A stretch of DNA of 64,000 bases from Marivivens aquimaris (GCF_015220045.1 NZ_JADBGB010000003.1:109393-173392); one strand, 5' to 3'. Shown: positions 40,424-48,954, counted from the stretch's first letter. Translations and numbers: made by a program. The notes: generated by a model not told the origin, from the letters alone.

Positions 40424-40894
40424 ATGGCGACACGTATCATATTCGTGGCCGCGGCGGTTTCCGTGGGGATTGTCGCGATCGCCCGTACGTCCGGTCTGAC
40501 TTGGGGCGCAGAGGAGCGCGCCGCCCGTTCGGCAAAGCTCTACTGGCGCGAATGCGCTGGCTGCCACGGCACTTCTCTTGAAGGCCAACAGGGATGGCAA
40601 GAAGCCGTGTTCGACTACCGTTCCGCTGCGCCACCACTCAACGGGACGGGGCATACGATGCAACACACTGACCACGAGCTCTTGAAGACCATTCAGAGCA
40701 TGGCAATCCGTGGAAAGGGTCATGCAGGACCGTCCATGTACAAGAGCTTTTCTGAAAGAGACGCGCGTGAGCTATTGGATTGGATCAAGTCGCATTGGCA
40801 AAAAGAAGATCTCCGCGAACAGCGGCGTGCGATCGATCTGGCGCCTGAAGTCTTCAGCGCCAGCCCGAATGGAGAGCCTGGATTGATTTGGTAG
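40424..40894 (+). CDS. Periplasmic c-type cytochrome
   Basis: A 156-residue protein with an N-terminal signal-anchor (MATRIIFVAAAVSVGIVAIA) and one haem c site, CAGCH, at about residue 45. A distal Met (the SMYKSF or TMQHTD regions) could be the sixth ligand. It would sit in the periplasm or be anchored to the inner membrane. The domain resembles small class I cytochromes that accept electrons from periplasmic dehydrogenases. It is the last gene of the island on this strand and may connect oxidation reactions to the respiratory chain, though its partner is unknown. Confidence 0.82.
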   Translation: MATRIIFVAAAVSVGIVAIARTSGLTWGAEERAARSAKLYWRECAGCHGTSLEGQQGWQEAVFDYRSAAPPLNGTGHTMQHTDHELLKTIQSMAIRGKGHAGPSMYKSFSERDARELLDWIKSHWQKEDLREQRRAIDLAPEVFSASPNGEPGLIW

Positions 40895-41044
40895 AGGTGG
40901 ACCTCAGCGCGGACGGAAGCAGAAAGGGTCGGAGAATAGATAGGGGGTGGAACGCAGACCCCTTCCGAGAACAAGCAAGTTTCGAACGGCAAGCAGCTGT
41001 GAACGGTTCCTTTCCCGGGGAGGGGCACAGCGTAATGTCGCGGT

Positions 41045-41335
41045 CTACTTCAGGTAGGTACGCAAGATCTTCATAACACCTTGCACGCCGTCGTCATTGG
41101 CGCCAGAACCACTTTCGCCATCCGGCTTCACCCCAGGTACGAAGGTCTCTTTCAGATGGCTTTCCATGACCTCAGCCATCAGACCGTTTGTGGCGCCACG
41201 CATGGCCACGATTTGCTGGAGCAGTGGGGCGCAGTCAGTGCCAGCTTCGATCGCGCGTTCCAGGGCCTCTACCTGGCCCTTGATGCGGCGCAGGCGGGTT
41301 ATGGCCCGCTTCTTTTCTTCTGGTGAATGTGGCAT
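41045..41335 (-). CDS. frmR: FrmR, formaldehyde-responsive repressor (CsoR/RcnR family)
   Basis: A 96-residue all-helical repressor of the FrmR branch of the CsoR/RcnR family. In E. coli FrmR, formaldehyde makes a methylene bridge between the N-terminal Pro2 and Cys35 of a neighbouring subunit, which releases DNA. Both residues are at exactly these positions here (MPHSPEEKKRAITRLRRIKG start; C35 in GTDCAPLLQQ). His-containing and Glu-rich helices complete the family pattern. CAGGAG precedes the ATG. It is convergent with the island genes and has its own promoter with a G-tract operator-like site, so it probably represses itself and the island. Confidence 0.95.
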   Translation of the reverse strand: MPHSPEEKKRAITRLRRIKGQVEALERAIEAGTDCAPLLQQIVAMRGATNGLMAEVMESHLKETFVPGVKPDGESGSGANDDGVQGVMKILRTYLK

Positions 41336-41360
41336 TCGTACGCTCCTGAAACAAATTTAG

Positions 41361-41388
41361 ATCATACTATACAGGAGGGGAGTTTCAA
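41361..41388 (-). promoter_or_regulatory. frmR promoter with candidate FrmR operator
   Basis: On the minus strand TTGAAA (complement of 41383-41388) and TATGAT (complement of 41361-41366) are 16 bp apart, a good sigma-70-type promoter. The spacer contains the operator-like ATACTATACAGGAGGGG (plus strand, 41364-41380), which shares ATACTRT and the G-run with the site before frmA-3. This supports autorepression. Confidence 0.65.
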
Positions 41389-41413
41389 CCGCTTCAACTG
41401 AACGTGTTTTGGA

Positions 41414-42133
41414 TCAGGCGTCATTTGCCGTTGACAGCTTTTTGGGCGCATGTCGCCCGCAATATGTAAAGTGATGAACGCGGAAGTGCCAGGGCTTGAG
41501 ATGGAACGCCTCGAAGCGCTCGGCGAGTTGCGCATCGGTCAGCAGTGCCTGCCGGGCCAAGTCCGTTCCGGCACAAACCAGTGGAATCCGCAGGTCATTG
41601 GCCAGAAACCGGATCGCATTGAGAAAAATCCGCTGCTGACGGAAGGTACCGGCCAGCATGCCGTTCACCTCGTCGAGGATGATCATCTTCGCGCCCACGG
41701 TCCGCAGCAACGACCGGCAGATATCCTTCTCACGGGCGAGCGTGCAGCCTGTCATCGCCGGCGCGCCCATGGCGGCCAGAAGTTCGCGGTAAAGATCGCG
41801 CTCGATGGGCTCGGATGGCACTTGCGCAACAACCACCGGGCGGTGGTCAACGCCGGTAATCTGGCTGAACTTCGGCGGGTGGTCGCGTTCGAACTTGCGG
41901 ACGATCTTGGTCTTGCCCATGCCGGTGTCACCGTAGATCAGCAGGCAGGGCATCCGGTCCCGCGGCGGATAGGTCAATAGGTTCTCCAGACGTGCCAGAG
42001 CGGTCCCGGACTGATCGAAACCGATCCAGCGGTCGGCCCGGATCCAGGCAATGCGCTCATCATCCGGCAGCGCCGCAAACCGGCGGTAGGTCGGATCGAG
42101 ATGTGCAAATGCGCTGCCTTCGGTCACGACCAT
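41414..42133 (-). pseudogene. tniB: TniB-family ATPase of Tn-III, C-terminally truncated
   Basis: The N-terminal 220 or so residues are a good TniB: IRADRWIGFDQSGTALARLE, Walker A GDTGMGKTK, Walker B MIILDEVNGML and the sensor region LVCAGTDLARQALL. After FHLKPW the sequence becomes unrelated (HFRVHHFTYCGRHAPKKL) and stops at 41414, whereas full-length TniB continues for about 60 residues with a conserved arginine-rich segment. A deletion has therefore removed the end. It overlaps the end of tniA by about 10 bases. Confidence 0.78.
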
Positions 42134-43776
42134 TCCTCAACTTCGAACCCCGGGTGGTCCCTGAGCACATTCTCGCTTTCCTTGGGCTCCGTACCGGCAT
42201 CTACAGCCTCGTAGGCCCCTACCCCATCAAGCGCTCGGTCCCGTCTCTCGGAAAACCGCCTTGCCTCCCGTGTCCTGCTGCTGGCAGCATCAACCAGGGC
42301 GCGCTGTTCCTCGATCACCGCGAATATGAGGGCTTCATCCTCGAGCGCCCGCCCGCGCTCGCGCAAAATCGCCTGCGCACGGCGATGCTCCGCAAGCGTG
42401 ATCGACGGATGGCGCAGATCGGCAAACCGGACAGGATAGCGCTGGCCCTGAGGACTCCGCGCGAAGATTGTGGAGAGGTCGCGTGGATCGTAGGACACCC
42501 GCAATTGCCGGTCCTGCCGGCCCGCCCAGAGGCTCAGGATATCGTCCCAATACCGCAGGCCGAAGAGATGGATGCCGTCGCGGCGCACCATGCGTTCCGT
42601 GCTCGGCAGGAAGTCGACCCGGAACCCCTCCGCGTCGTAAGGCAGGCGCAATGGTGCCTCGCGCCGCCCATAGGCCTCGTTCCAGGCCGCGACTGGCGGA
42701 ATGCCGAGCGAACGGTGCCGTTCAGCATGATAACGGGTGATTTCCAGCGCCAACCAGTGCTCCAACTCGTCAAGCGTCATCGTCGACTTTGCCACGGAAT
42801 CGTAGTCGCCACGGTCCTTGATGCTGCTGAAGGTCGATCCCGGCAGCAGGTGGACCGCTCCCATCATTGTGCCGATCAGCCGCTCAATGTGACCGCCGTA
42901 ATGCGGCGCCCCAATCGGCCGGTACTGCAGCGAAATCCCGTGCTCTTCCGCCCCGCGTTTCATCGCCTTCGAGCGGAACTCCTTGGCATTGTCGAGGTGA
43001 ATGGTCTCCGGCAATCCCTCCGCGGGCCAGTCCGCGTCGATACCCAGGCCCTCCAGCCAGTCGAATTTGGGTTGCACCAGGTGCTGAATGGCCAGCGCCA
43101 CCGACAAGGCCGACGGTGGCTCCAGCGTCAGATAAAACCCTGCCACCATACGGCTCGCGACGTCGATGGCGAGCGTCAGCCAGGGCCGTTGCAAAGGCTT
43201 CCGATGAACTCGGTCCACGACGATGACATCCACAAGCGTGTGGTCGATCTGAACCACCTCATAGGCCCGTTCGACCTGATAGCTGCCCGGCACCGGGTGA
43301 TGGCGCTGGCGAGAGGCCTTGGCGCCCTCACGTGCTGCCGTGAGCTCCGCCGGATCTATCGCCGCCACACGGTCCCGCAGCGTGGTCCAGCACGGGGGAC
43401 GTAGACCCCTCTGACTGCACAGCCTGCGCACCTCCTTTTGCAGGGCGTTGATGCTTGGCTTCTGGAGGGACTTGTAGAATTCCTCGATCGCCCCCGAAAT
43501 CACCGCTTCGATCTCGTCAGGCAGCCGGCGGCTGCCCGTCGGTGTCCCAACCTGAGCCGCCAGCAAGGAACTGGCGACCGGGCGCGCCTTGTACGCTGAG
43601 ATCAATTCGTACAGGCGAGAGCGCTTGAGACCAAGATCGCGGCAGGCCTTTAGGAATTCGGCACGGTTCGGTGACGCCTTGCTTGCAAGGCGGCGGATCA
43701 CAGCTTCCCGCGCAACCGCCTGTTCCCACGCAGCATCGTCGACGGCGTTGATGTCTGATCGATCCACCATGGCCAA
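42124..43776 (-). CDS. tniA: TniA-family DDE transposase (Tn-III)
   Basis: A 550-residue rve-type transposase with an N-terminal helix-turn-helix (FLKACRDLGLKRSRLYELIS) and catalytic residues in IDHTLVDVIVVD, HLDNAKEFRSKAM and GGHIERLIGTMMG. It is clearly a homologue of the Tn-II protein but not a recent copy. The reading frame is intact, although the partner ATPase is not, so mobility would need help in trans. Confidence 0.9.
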   Translation of the reverse strand: MAMVDRSDINAVDDAAWEQAVAREAVIRRLASKASPNRAEFLKACRDLGLKRSRLYELISAYKARPVASSLLAAQVGTPTGSRRLPDEIEAVISGAIEEFYKSLQKPSINALQKEVRRLCSQRGLRPPCWTTLRDRVAAIDPAELTAAREGAKASRQRHHPVPGSYQVERAYEVVQIDHTLVDVIVVDRVHRKPLQRPWLTLAIDVASRMVAGFYLTLEPPSALSVALAIQHLVQPKFDWLEGLGIDADWPAEGLPETIHLDNAKEFRSKAMKRGAEEHGISLQYRPIGAPHYGGHIERLIGTMMGAVHLLPGSTFSSIKDRGDYDSVAKSTMTLDELEHWLALEITRYHAERHRSLGIPPVAAWNEAYGRREAPLRLPYDAEGFRVDFLPSTERMVRRDGIHLFGLRYWDDILSLWAGRQDRQLRVSYDPRDLSTIFARSPQGQRYPVRFADLRHPSITLAEHRRAQAILRERGRALEDEALIFAVIEEQRALVDAASSRTREARRFSERRDRALDGVGAYEAVDAGTEPKESENVLRDHPGFEVEEWS

Positions 43777-43890
43777 ACCCGGAAAATAAGTGTCTTATGT
43801 CCGATAATGAAACTATAATCCGGGAATGAAACAAGAACATGAACGCAATGATATCAATACGTTAGTGTCCACTCATGGAACAAGAACGAC
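43777..43890. repeat. End region of Tn-III with repeated sites
   Basis: Related sites with the core GAAACAAGAAC or GGAACAAGAAC occur at about 43824-43838 and 43876-43888, with a weaker copy near 43805. They have the arrangement seen at the ends of Tn-II. The exact transposon tip is uncertain; it may be the ACA at 43889-43891. Confidence 0.5.
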
Positions 43891-45030
43891 ATGAGCAGTC
43901 TCACGAATAACGGCACCAAAATTGTGGGTTCGAGCGGAACTGAGTCTGACATTTCAAGCTCAGCACCCCATGCCGTGCCGAACAGTGATGAGCGCGACGT
44001 GAGAACCTCTCGGGACCAAGTCTCAATCACCCTGCCCGCTCATGTGGCCGGCTCCGGCGCGCTCGACCGGCTGATCGACACCGCCCGCGACTACGCCGAA
44101 GCCTCGACGGCCGAGAACACCAACAAGGCCTACGCGGTCGACTGGAAACACTTCACCCGCTGGTGCCGGTTGAAAGGCACGGATCCCCTGCCCCCCTCGC
44201 CCGAGATGGTCGGGCTCTATGTGGCAGATCTGGCCGCCGCGACCGGGGCGTCCCCTGCTCTCTCGGTCTCCACCATTGAGCGCCGCCTCTCCGGCCTCGC
44301 TTGGAACTACAGGCAGCGCGGGCTCACTCTTGATCGTAAGGACCGCCACATCGCTACCGTTCTGGCTGGGATCAAACGCAAGCATGCGCGCCCACCGGTT
44401 CAGAAAGAAGCAATCCTGCCTGAGGACATCCAGGCCATGGTGGCCACCCTTCCCTACGATCTCCGCGGGCTCCGAGACCGGGCGATCTTGCTTCTGGGCT
44501 ATGCAGGTGGCCTGCGCCGGTCGGAGGTGGTCTGCCTCGATGTGCATAAGGACGATACACTGGATTCCGGCGGTTGGGTCGAGGTCTTCGACGGCGGCGC
44601 CCTGCTCACCCTCAATGCCAAGACTGGCTGGCGCGAGGTCGAGGTCGGGCGTGGCTCAAGCGACCAGACCTGTCCCGTCCACGCGCTGGAGAAATGGCTA
44701 CACTTCGCCAAGATTGACTTTGGCCCGGTCTTCGTGCGCACATCGCGTGATGGCAAACATGCGCTCGAGGCCCGCCTTTCCGACAAGCACATCGCACGGC
44801 TGATCAAGGCGACCGTTTTGAAGAGCGGTGTCAGGGCCGATCTGCCGGAAGCCAAACGGCTAGCGATGTTCTCCGGCCATTCCTTACGTGCCGGACTCGC
44901 CTCGTCGGCAGAGGTTGATGAGCGCTATGTTCAAAAGCAACTCGGACATGCGTCGGCCGAAATGACCCGCCGTTATCAGCGCCGCCGCGACAGGTTCCGG
45001 GTGAACCTGACCAAAGCCGCAGGGCTGTGA
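43891..45030 (+). CDS. Tyrosine recombinase / integrase
   Basis: A 379-residue site-specific recombinase. The N-terminal core-binding region (AEASTAENTNKAYAVDWKHF) is followed by the catalytic domain with the first Arg in GYAGGLRRSEV, HxxR in GHSLRAGLAS, and the nucleophile Tyr in EMTRRYQRRRDRF. It belongs to the phage-integrase family often found on plasmids, where such enzymes resolve dimers or move cassettes. The ATG sits directly at the end of Tn-III, so the transposon inserted right at its 5' end and may have replaced its promoter. No attachment site could be identified. Confidence 0.9.
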   Translation: MSSLTNNGTKIVGSSGTESDISSSAPHAVPNSDERDVRTSRDQVSITLPAHVAGSGALDRLIDTARDYAEASTAENTNKAYAVDWKHFTRWCRLKGTDPLPPSPEMVGLYVADLAAATGASPALSVSTIERRLSGLAWNYRQRGLTLDRKDRHIATVLAGIKRKHARPPVQKEAILPEDIQAMVATLPYDLRGLRDRAILLLGYAGGLRRSEVVCLDVHKDDTLDSGGWVEVFDGGALLTLNAKTGWREVEVGRGSSDQTCPVHALEKWLHFAKIDFGPVFVRTSRDGKHALEARLSDKHIARLIKATVLKSGVRADLPEAKRLAMFSGHSLRAGLASSAEVDERYVQKQLGHASAEMTRRYQRRRDRFRVNLTKAAGL

Positions 45031-45101
45031 CGCTCAGGATTCTTGACGTGTTGATGAAGCGCTAAGGTGAAATTCCGGCGCTTCAGTTTCAGCTTACGGC
45101 T

Positions 45102-45224
45102 TCAATTGAAATCGGGAACTAAACGCGACAACCAGAGATCCTCTTCGTGAGACTCTTCATCCTCCTCGATTGTGATGAGGGGGTCATCGAAATCATCAGT
45201 CAATGCGGACGGTTGGGGTTTCAT
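45102..45224 (-). CDS. Small acidic protein (40 aa), possibly leaderless
   Basis: A 40-residue frame on the minus strand, from the ATG at 45222-45224 to TGA at 45102, begins MKPQPSALTDDFDDPLITIE and contains 14 Asp or Glu residues, giving a very acidic product. There is no ribosome-binding site, but a promoter-like pair (TTGAGT and TATTTT, 17 bp apart) places transcription start within a few bases of the ATG, so the mRNA could be leaderless. A perfect 10-bp inverted repeat covers that promoter. I do not recognise the protein. The strong operator-like repeat is the main support for a real gene. Confidence 0.45.
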   Translation of the reverse strand: MKPQPSALTDDFDDPLITIEEDEESHEEDLWLSRLVPDFN

Positions 45225-45252
45225 ATGTGCAAAATACTAATCTTTTGCACAT
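45225..45252. promoter_or_regulatory. Perfect 10-bp inverted repeat over a promoter
   Basis: ATGTGCAAAA (45225-45234) and TTTTGCACAT (45243-45252), separated by 8 bases, form a textbook dyad operator. It lies directly before the start of the small acidic ORF and over its putative -10 region. The regulator is unknown. Confidence 0.65.
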
Positions 45253-45450
45253 TACTCAAGTAATTATGTGGCGGTTGCCGACGCTCTTTATATAGTATGC
45301 GCGCGCGACTGCCGGTGAAACCTCTCAGATCGCGCTCAGCGCAAGGAAACCAAGGGATTATGGACGAATACAACGAGAGAGTAGTTGCTTGCATTCGTTT
45401 ACAAACGGTCGTTTAGTAACGGTATATGAAATTGCAAACGGCCGATTTTC
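45253..45450. other. Region upstream of the resolvase, possible res/crossover site
   Basis: The 198 bases are AT-rich near the resolvase start and contain repeated GCAAACGG/ACAAACGG and CGTTT elements (ACAAACGGTCGTTT near 45400, TTGCAAACGGCCG near 45432). Serine resolvases usually bind such short repeats next to their own gene, so this is a plausible recombination and autoregulation site. Nothing else is visible. Confidence 0.4.
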
Positions 45451-46332
45451 ATGCCCCTGATAGGCTATGCGCGCGTATCCACAGAGGATCAGACCCCCCT
45501 GCCCCAGTCTGAGGCCCTGCAAACTGCGGGATGCGTCGAGATCTTCGAAGAGCACGCCTCAGGCGGCAATCGTGCCCGGCCGGTGCTTGCCCGCTTGCTG
45601 GAGCGCATTAGCAAGGGCGACACGCTGGTTGTCGTACGGATCGACCGCCTCGCGCGGTCCCTGTCACATCTGCTGGAGGTGATCGAGCGGCTGGAGGCCA
45701 AGGGTGCTTTCTTTCGTTCCATTCAAGACCCCATCGACACCGGATCCCCGCAGGGCAAGTTCACTTTGCAAGTGCTGGGGGCTGCGGCCGAGTTTGAGCG
45801 CGCCCTTATCCGGGAACGAACCAAGGCCGGCCTCGCCAGCGCGCGCACAAAGGGCCGCGTGGGCGGGAACCCTGGGCTGCGGGCCAAAGACCCAACCGCT
45901 CTTCGCAAGGTGCGGCTGGCGCGACAGGACGGCTACATGGAGCGTCTGAACGAGACGGCACAAGATTGGGTGCCCCATGTGCGCCGGTTACGCCCCGACT
46001 TGGCTTGGGAAGACGTGGTGCGCATCGTCAACGGCCCCTTGCCCGAGGCGCGTCGCTGGACCCAAAGCCGCCTGCTGCGCGCTGTGAAGGCCTATGTCCG
46101 CGACGGCTTCCTGCCTGCCGAGGTGCTGGCCCGCGCCGGGCGCCGCGAAACCGACGACCGCCTGCCCGCAATTATTGCTGGCATCAAGGGCGCAGATCCC
46201 GACATCACGCTTCAAGCGATCTGTGAACGGCTGGAATCTATGCGCGAACGCACACCACGTGGCCGAACGAGATGGCAGCCCTCATCGGTCAAGATGCTGC
46301 TGGAACGGGCTGAGAGACTGGGAATGATTTAA
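45451..46332 (+). CDS. Serine recombinase (resolvase/invertase family)
   Basis: A 293-residue site-specific recombinase. The catalytic domain begins MPLIGYARVSTEDQTP with the nucleophile Ser10, and has VVVRIDRLARSLSHLLEVIE and the AAEFERALIRERTKAGL helix typical of the family. The C-terminal 140 residues are longer than in classical Tn3 resolvases (usually about 185 total) and contain extra helix-turn-helix-like sequence. It lies between the integrase and repABC and may resolve plasmid multimers. Confidence 0.88.
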   Translation: MPLIGYARVSTEDQTPLPQSEALQTAGCVEIFEEHASGGNRARPVLARLLERISKGDTLVVVRIDRLARSLSHLLEVIERLEAKGAFFRSIQDPIDTGSPQGKFTLQVLGAAAEFERALIRERTKAGLASARTKGRVGGNPGLRAKDPTALRKVRLARQDGYMERLNETAQDWVPHVRRLRPDLAWEDVVRIVNGPLPEARRWTQSRLLRAVKAYVRDGFLPAEVLARAGRRETDDRLPAIIAGIKGADPDITLQAICERLESMRERTPRGRTRWQPSSVKMLLERAERLGMI

Positions 46333-46614
46333 GAGACTCAGATTCGTTCTTTGGAAGCAAAACCGCCTATGTGAATCGGGTACATCTTGCGTTTAAGTGA
46401 TGGCAGCGACACAAGCACTTGACGCGCTGGATCCGAGAAATAAGATAAGTCATTGTAAATAAATGATTTCACCGGATACCGGCCCACCATCTGAAAAAAT
46501 CCTTGCCTGTCAAACGCTTTCCTGACATTTTTGCGGAAGAACGCTAACCATCAGTTTCCGGCGGTTTTGCGTTCCTTCTCAAGATAGACCCGGAAGACGG
46601 GCGGCGGGACGGGC
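46333..46614. promoter_or_regulatory. Region upstream of repA
   Basis: 282 bp between the resolvase and repA, with no gene. It contains an AT-rich stretch at about 46435-46500 that should hold the repABC promoter, and one degenerate half of the rep palindrome (TTTCCGGCGG at about 46555). GGCGGGACGGGC precedes the repA ATG but gives only a weak ribosome-binding site. Confidence 0.45.
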
Positions 46615-47802
46615 ATGAACGAGCAGCGGATCAGAATGGATCAAAAGATCCAGACGATGGCGACACGTCTAAGCAAATCGCTTGATGTGAATATGCGCAA
46701 GTCGTTTCTACCTGATGAACGAAAGGCTCTCAGACGCTTCTCATCCACGGAAGTTGCCCAGATCCTCGGTGTAAGCCAAGATTTTTTGCGGAAGATGTTT
46801 TTCGAGGACAAGCTCGATCTCGGTGATATCGAGACAGACGCCCGCGGCCGCAGGTTCTACACTGCAGAGCAAATCGATATAGCGCGCCACGAAATAGCCC
46901 GGTCAAGCACCAAGTTCCAGCATATCGTTCCTCGTCGTCGGGATGGGGAGCATATCCAGATCATTTCGATCGCCAACTTCAAAGGGGGCGCTGGGAAGAC
47001 GACAACGGCGATCCATCTGGCCCAAAAGCTTGCCCTTGATGGTTATCGAGTTCTGGCAATCGATCTCGACCCACAAGCCTCAATGACCACCATGTTCGGT
47101 TTCCGGCCGGAAATCGACTTCCCTGAGGCCGGAACGGTGTACGATGCCCTTCGGTACGAGGACCCTATCCCATTTAGAGACGTTGTGCGCAAAACGTATT
47201 TCCACAACCTCGATCTAGCCGCGGCCGGCTTGTTGCTCTCTGAGTTCGAGACCGAAACCGCACACGCCCTTCGAAACAATATCAGGCCGCCGTTCTATCA
47301 GCGGCTTGCCCTTTGCATTAATGAAGTTGAGCCAGACTACGATATTGTCGTCATCGACTGCCCACCGCAACTCGGGTTTACCACACTATCGGCTTTGGTG
47401 GCGTCGACATCCCTAGTCGTCACTGTCATTCCAAGCATGCTTGACGTCGCCTCGATGGCCCAATTCCTGCAGCTCACATCCAGCCTCATGGCAACAATTG
47501 CTGATGTGGGCGCATCGCCCGACTGGGACTTCATGAGATTTCTAATCACTCGTTTCGAGCCCAATGACGGCCCTCAAACCCAGATGGCGGCATTCCTGCG
47601 GACCATGTTCACGGATGACGTTCTTACTCAGCCTTTCCTGAAATCCTCTGCAGTCTCTGACGCTGGGCTCACGCAACAGACACTGTTCGAGATCGCTAGA
47701 ACGGATTTTCATCGCCAGACGTACGATCGGGCTATCGAGTCCATCAACGGGGTTGTGGCGGAGGTCGAAGGGCTCATCAAAACGGCATGGGGGCGTAAGT
47801 AA
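46615..47802 (+). CDS. repA: RepA, plasmid partitioning ATPase (ParA-type) of a repABC replicon
   Basis: A 395-residue ParA-like ATPase that, with RepB, segregates the plasmid and represses the rep operon. The N-terminal DNA-binding part (RFSSTEVAQILGVSQDFLRK) is followed by the deviant Walker A IANFKGGAGKTTTA at about 120-133, LAIDLDPQAS and VIDCPPQLG. Length and layout match RepA of alphaproteobacterial repABC plasmids. Its stop overlaps the repB start (TAATG). The palindrome TTTCCGGCCGGAAA at 47100-47113 lies in its coding sequence. Confidence 0.96.
   Translation: MNEQRIRMDQKIQTMATRLSKSLDVNMRKSFLPDERKALRRFSSTEVAQILGVSQDFLRKMFFEDKLDLGDIETDARGRRFYTAEQIDIARHEIARSSTKFQHIVPRRRDGEHIQIISIANFKGGAGKTTTAIHLAQKLALDGYRVLAIDLDPQASMTTMFGFRPEIDFPEAGTVYDALRYEDPIPFRDVVRKTYFHNLDLAAAGLLLSEFETETAHALRNNIRPPFYQRLALCINEVEPDYDIVVIDCPPQLGFTTLSALVASTSLVVTVIPSMLDVASMAQFLQLTSSLMATIADVGASPDWDFMRFLITRFEPNDGPQTQMAAFLRTMFTDDVLTQPFLKSSAVSDAGLTQQTLFEIARTDFHRQTYDRAIESINGVVAEVEGLIKTAWGRK
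47100..47113. repeat. Candidate parS palindrome, copy 1 (inside repA)
   Basis: TTTCCGGCCGGAAA is a perfect 14-bp palindrome. It recurs only at 48495-48508 in repB and 49658-49671 in repC. RepB-binding sites of repABC plasmids are palindromes of about this size, so this is a good candidate centromere-like site. Confidence 0.6.
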
Positions 47803-48872
47803 TGGCCCGCAAAGTCACATTCGACATTCCCGAGGATGAAGAAAAGCAGCAGAGCTCGTCGATTTCTCCGACTCGAACCCAGTCACGAGCCCCTGCCCTT
47901 TCGGGAATGGCCCGTTCTCTTCAGGATGCGGCACAATCTTCAATTCAAGAAATCAGTACCGACCTTATTGATGATTCCGAGTTCCAGGATCGTCTGGCCC
48001 TGGATGACGAAGATGACATCAGGGAACTGGCTGAAAGCATTGACAAGCAGGGACAGCTTATCCCGATACTTCTGAGTCCCGAAGGGGGCCGGTACAGGAT
48101 CATCTATGGGCGCAGGCGATTAGCGGCCCTTCGACTTATTGGCAAGCCCGCAAAGGCTCTCATCAGAGGCTTGGATGAGGATCAAGCGATTCTTGCACAA
48201 GGCCAAGAGAACAGCTTCCGAAAAGACCTCAGCTGGATCGAGAAAGCCCTGTTTGCACGTTCTCTCATAGAGTCCGGCAAGGATGAGGGACTGGTCTGTG
48301 ACGCCCTCAACATCGATCAGAAAGCCAGGAAAGCCGGTGACAAGCTCACGGGACTTGCTCGCATGAAACAAGTCACTTCCTGTATTCCGACTGAACTCAT
48401 CCAAAAGATCGGGGCGGCACCCGGGGTTGGACGGGATCGTTGGTATGCTGCCGCAAAGTCTTATGAGAGCCTTGGCTTCTCTGGAGATGAAGGGTTTCCG
48501 GCCGGAAACCGAGAATTCCATGACGCTCTCATGGAATCCAGAGGTTCAGGCAAGACCTCCGACGAACGCTTTGCGATCTTCGAAGGGCTCCTGAAACAGC
48601 ACAAGCCCCCTGCCCCATCGGCGATCAAGACAAAACTCGGGATGGTGAAGGTCACCAAAAGAAACGTGATCATCACCGTCAAGAACGGAGATGACGGGCT
48701 TCATAAGTGGATCTCTGAGAATCCAGAGGCCGCTCTTCTAGCGTTGGCGAACGCGAAGGCCGCTGGTCCAGGGCAGATCATTACCCCAGAGAAAATGGAA
48801 CCCATAGGTAACCCAGTCTCCGGCAGGGATCAGGATCTTGATGGTCCTGACATAGACGATAACAAAAACTGA
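47802..48872 (+). CDS. repB: RepB, ParB-type centromere-binding protein
   Basis: A 356-residue ParB/RepB protein that binds parS-like sites and works with RepA in plasmid partition. The ParB/Srx-like fold is visible in DDIRELAESIDKQGQLIPIL and YRIIYGRRRLAALRLIGKPA, followed by the helix-turn-helix and C-terminal dimerisation region. It is translationally coupled to repA (TAATG overlap). Its coding sequence includes an 18-bp version of the rep palindrome (48493-48510). Confidence 0.95.
   Translation: MARKVTFDIPEDEEKQQSSSISPTRTQSRAPALSGMARSLQDAAQSSIQEISTDLIDDSEFQDRLALDDEDDIRELAESIDKQGQLIPILLSPEGGRYRIIYGRRRLAALRLIGKPAKALIRGLDEDQAILAQGQENSFRKDLSWIEKALFARSLIESGKDEGLVCDALNIDQKARKAGDKLTGLARMKQVTSCIPTELIQKIGAAPGVGRDRWYAAAKSYESLGFSGDEGFPAGNREFHDALMESRGSGKTSDERFAIFEGLLKQHKPPAPSAIKTKLGMVKVTKRNVIITVKNGDDGLHKWISENPEAALLALANAKAAGPGQIITPEKMEPIGNPVSGRDQDLDGPDIDDNKN
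48493..48510. repeat. Candidate parS palindrome, copy 2 (inside repB)
   Basis: GGTTTCCGGCCGGAAACC, a perfect 18-bp palindrome containing the 14-bp core shared with repA and repC copies. It is the longest of the three. Confidence 0.6.
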
Positions 48873-48892
48873 GCAGAAAGGAGGACAGGCCA

Positions 48893-48948
48893 GAAAAGGA
48901 AAGACCCCCCGAAAGCAGTGCTTCCGAAGGGCCTCGATTAGCTTAGAC
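48893..48948 (-). ncRNA. Counter-transcribed RNA (incA-type) between repB and repC
   Basis: On the minus strand a promoter (see 48955-48983) would start transcription near 48948. About 20 bases later comes a 12-bp hairpin, CCCTTCGGAAGC and GCTTTCGGGGGG (with G-T pairs, loop ACT), followed by TCTTTCCTTTT, a good intrinsic terminator. The resulting RNA of about 55 nt is antisense to the repC leader, the standard position and size for the repABC replication-control RNA. Confidence 0.75.
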
Positions 48949-48954
48949 ACCTGA

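Larger units (their letters stand above)
41414..43890. mobile_element. Tn-III: truncated tni-type transposon (tniA and part of tniB)
   Basis: A second lineage of Tn5053/Tn402-like transposon. tniA is intact. tniB loses its normal C-terminus near 41480, and tniQ and one end are missing. The surviving end lies at about 43777-43890 and contains repeats of an AATGAAACAAGAAC-like motif, ending close to the integrase start. The truncated side abuts the promoter of frmR. Confidence 0.75.

Noticed and set aside
41992..43404. 470-codon plus-strand frame opposite tniA of Tn-III
   Set aside because: Antisense shadow; the minus strand encodes a clear DDE transposase with catalytic motifs.
46551..46565. 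Fourth copy of the rep palindrome upstream of repA
   Set aside because: Only one half (TTTCCGGCGG) matches; the other arm is degenerate.
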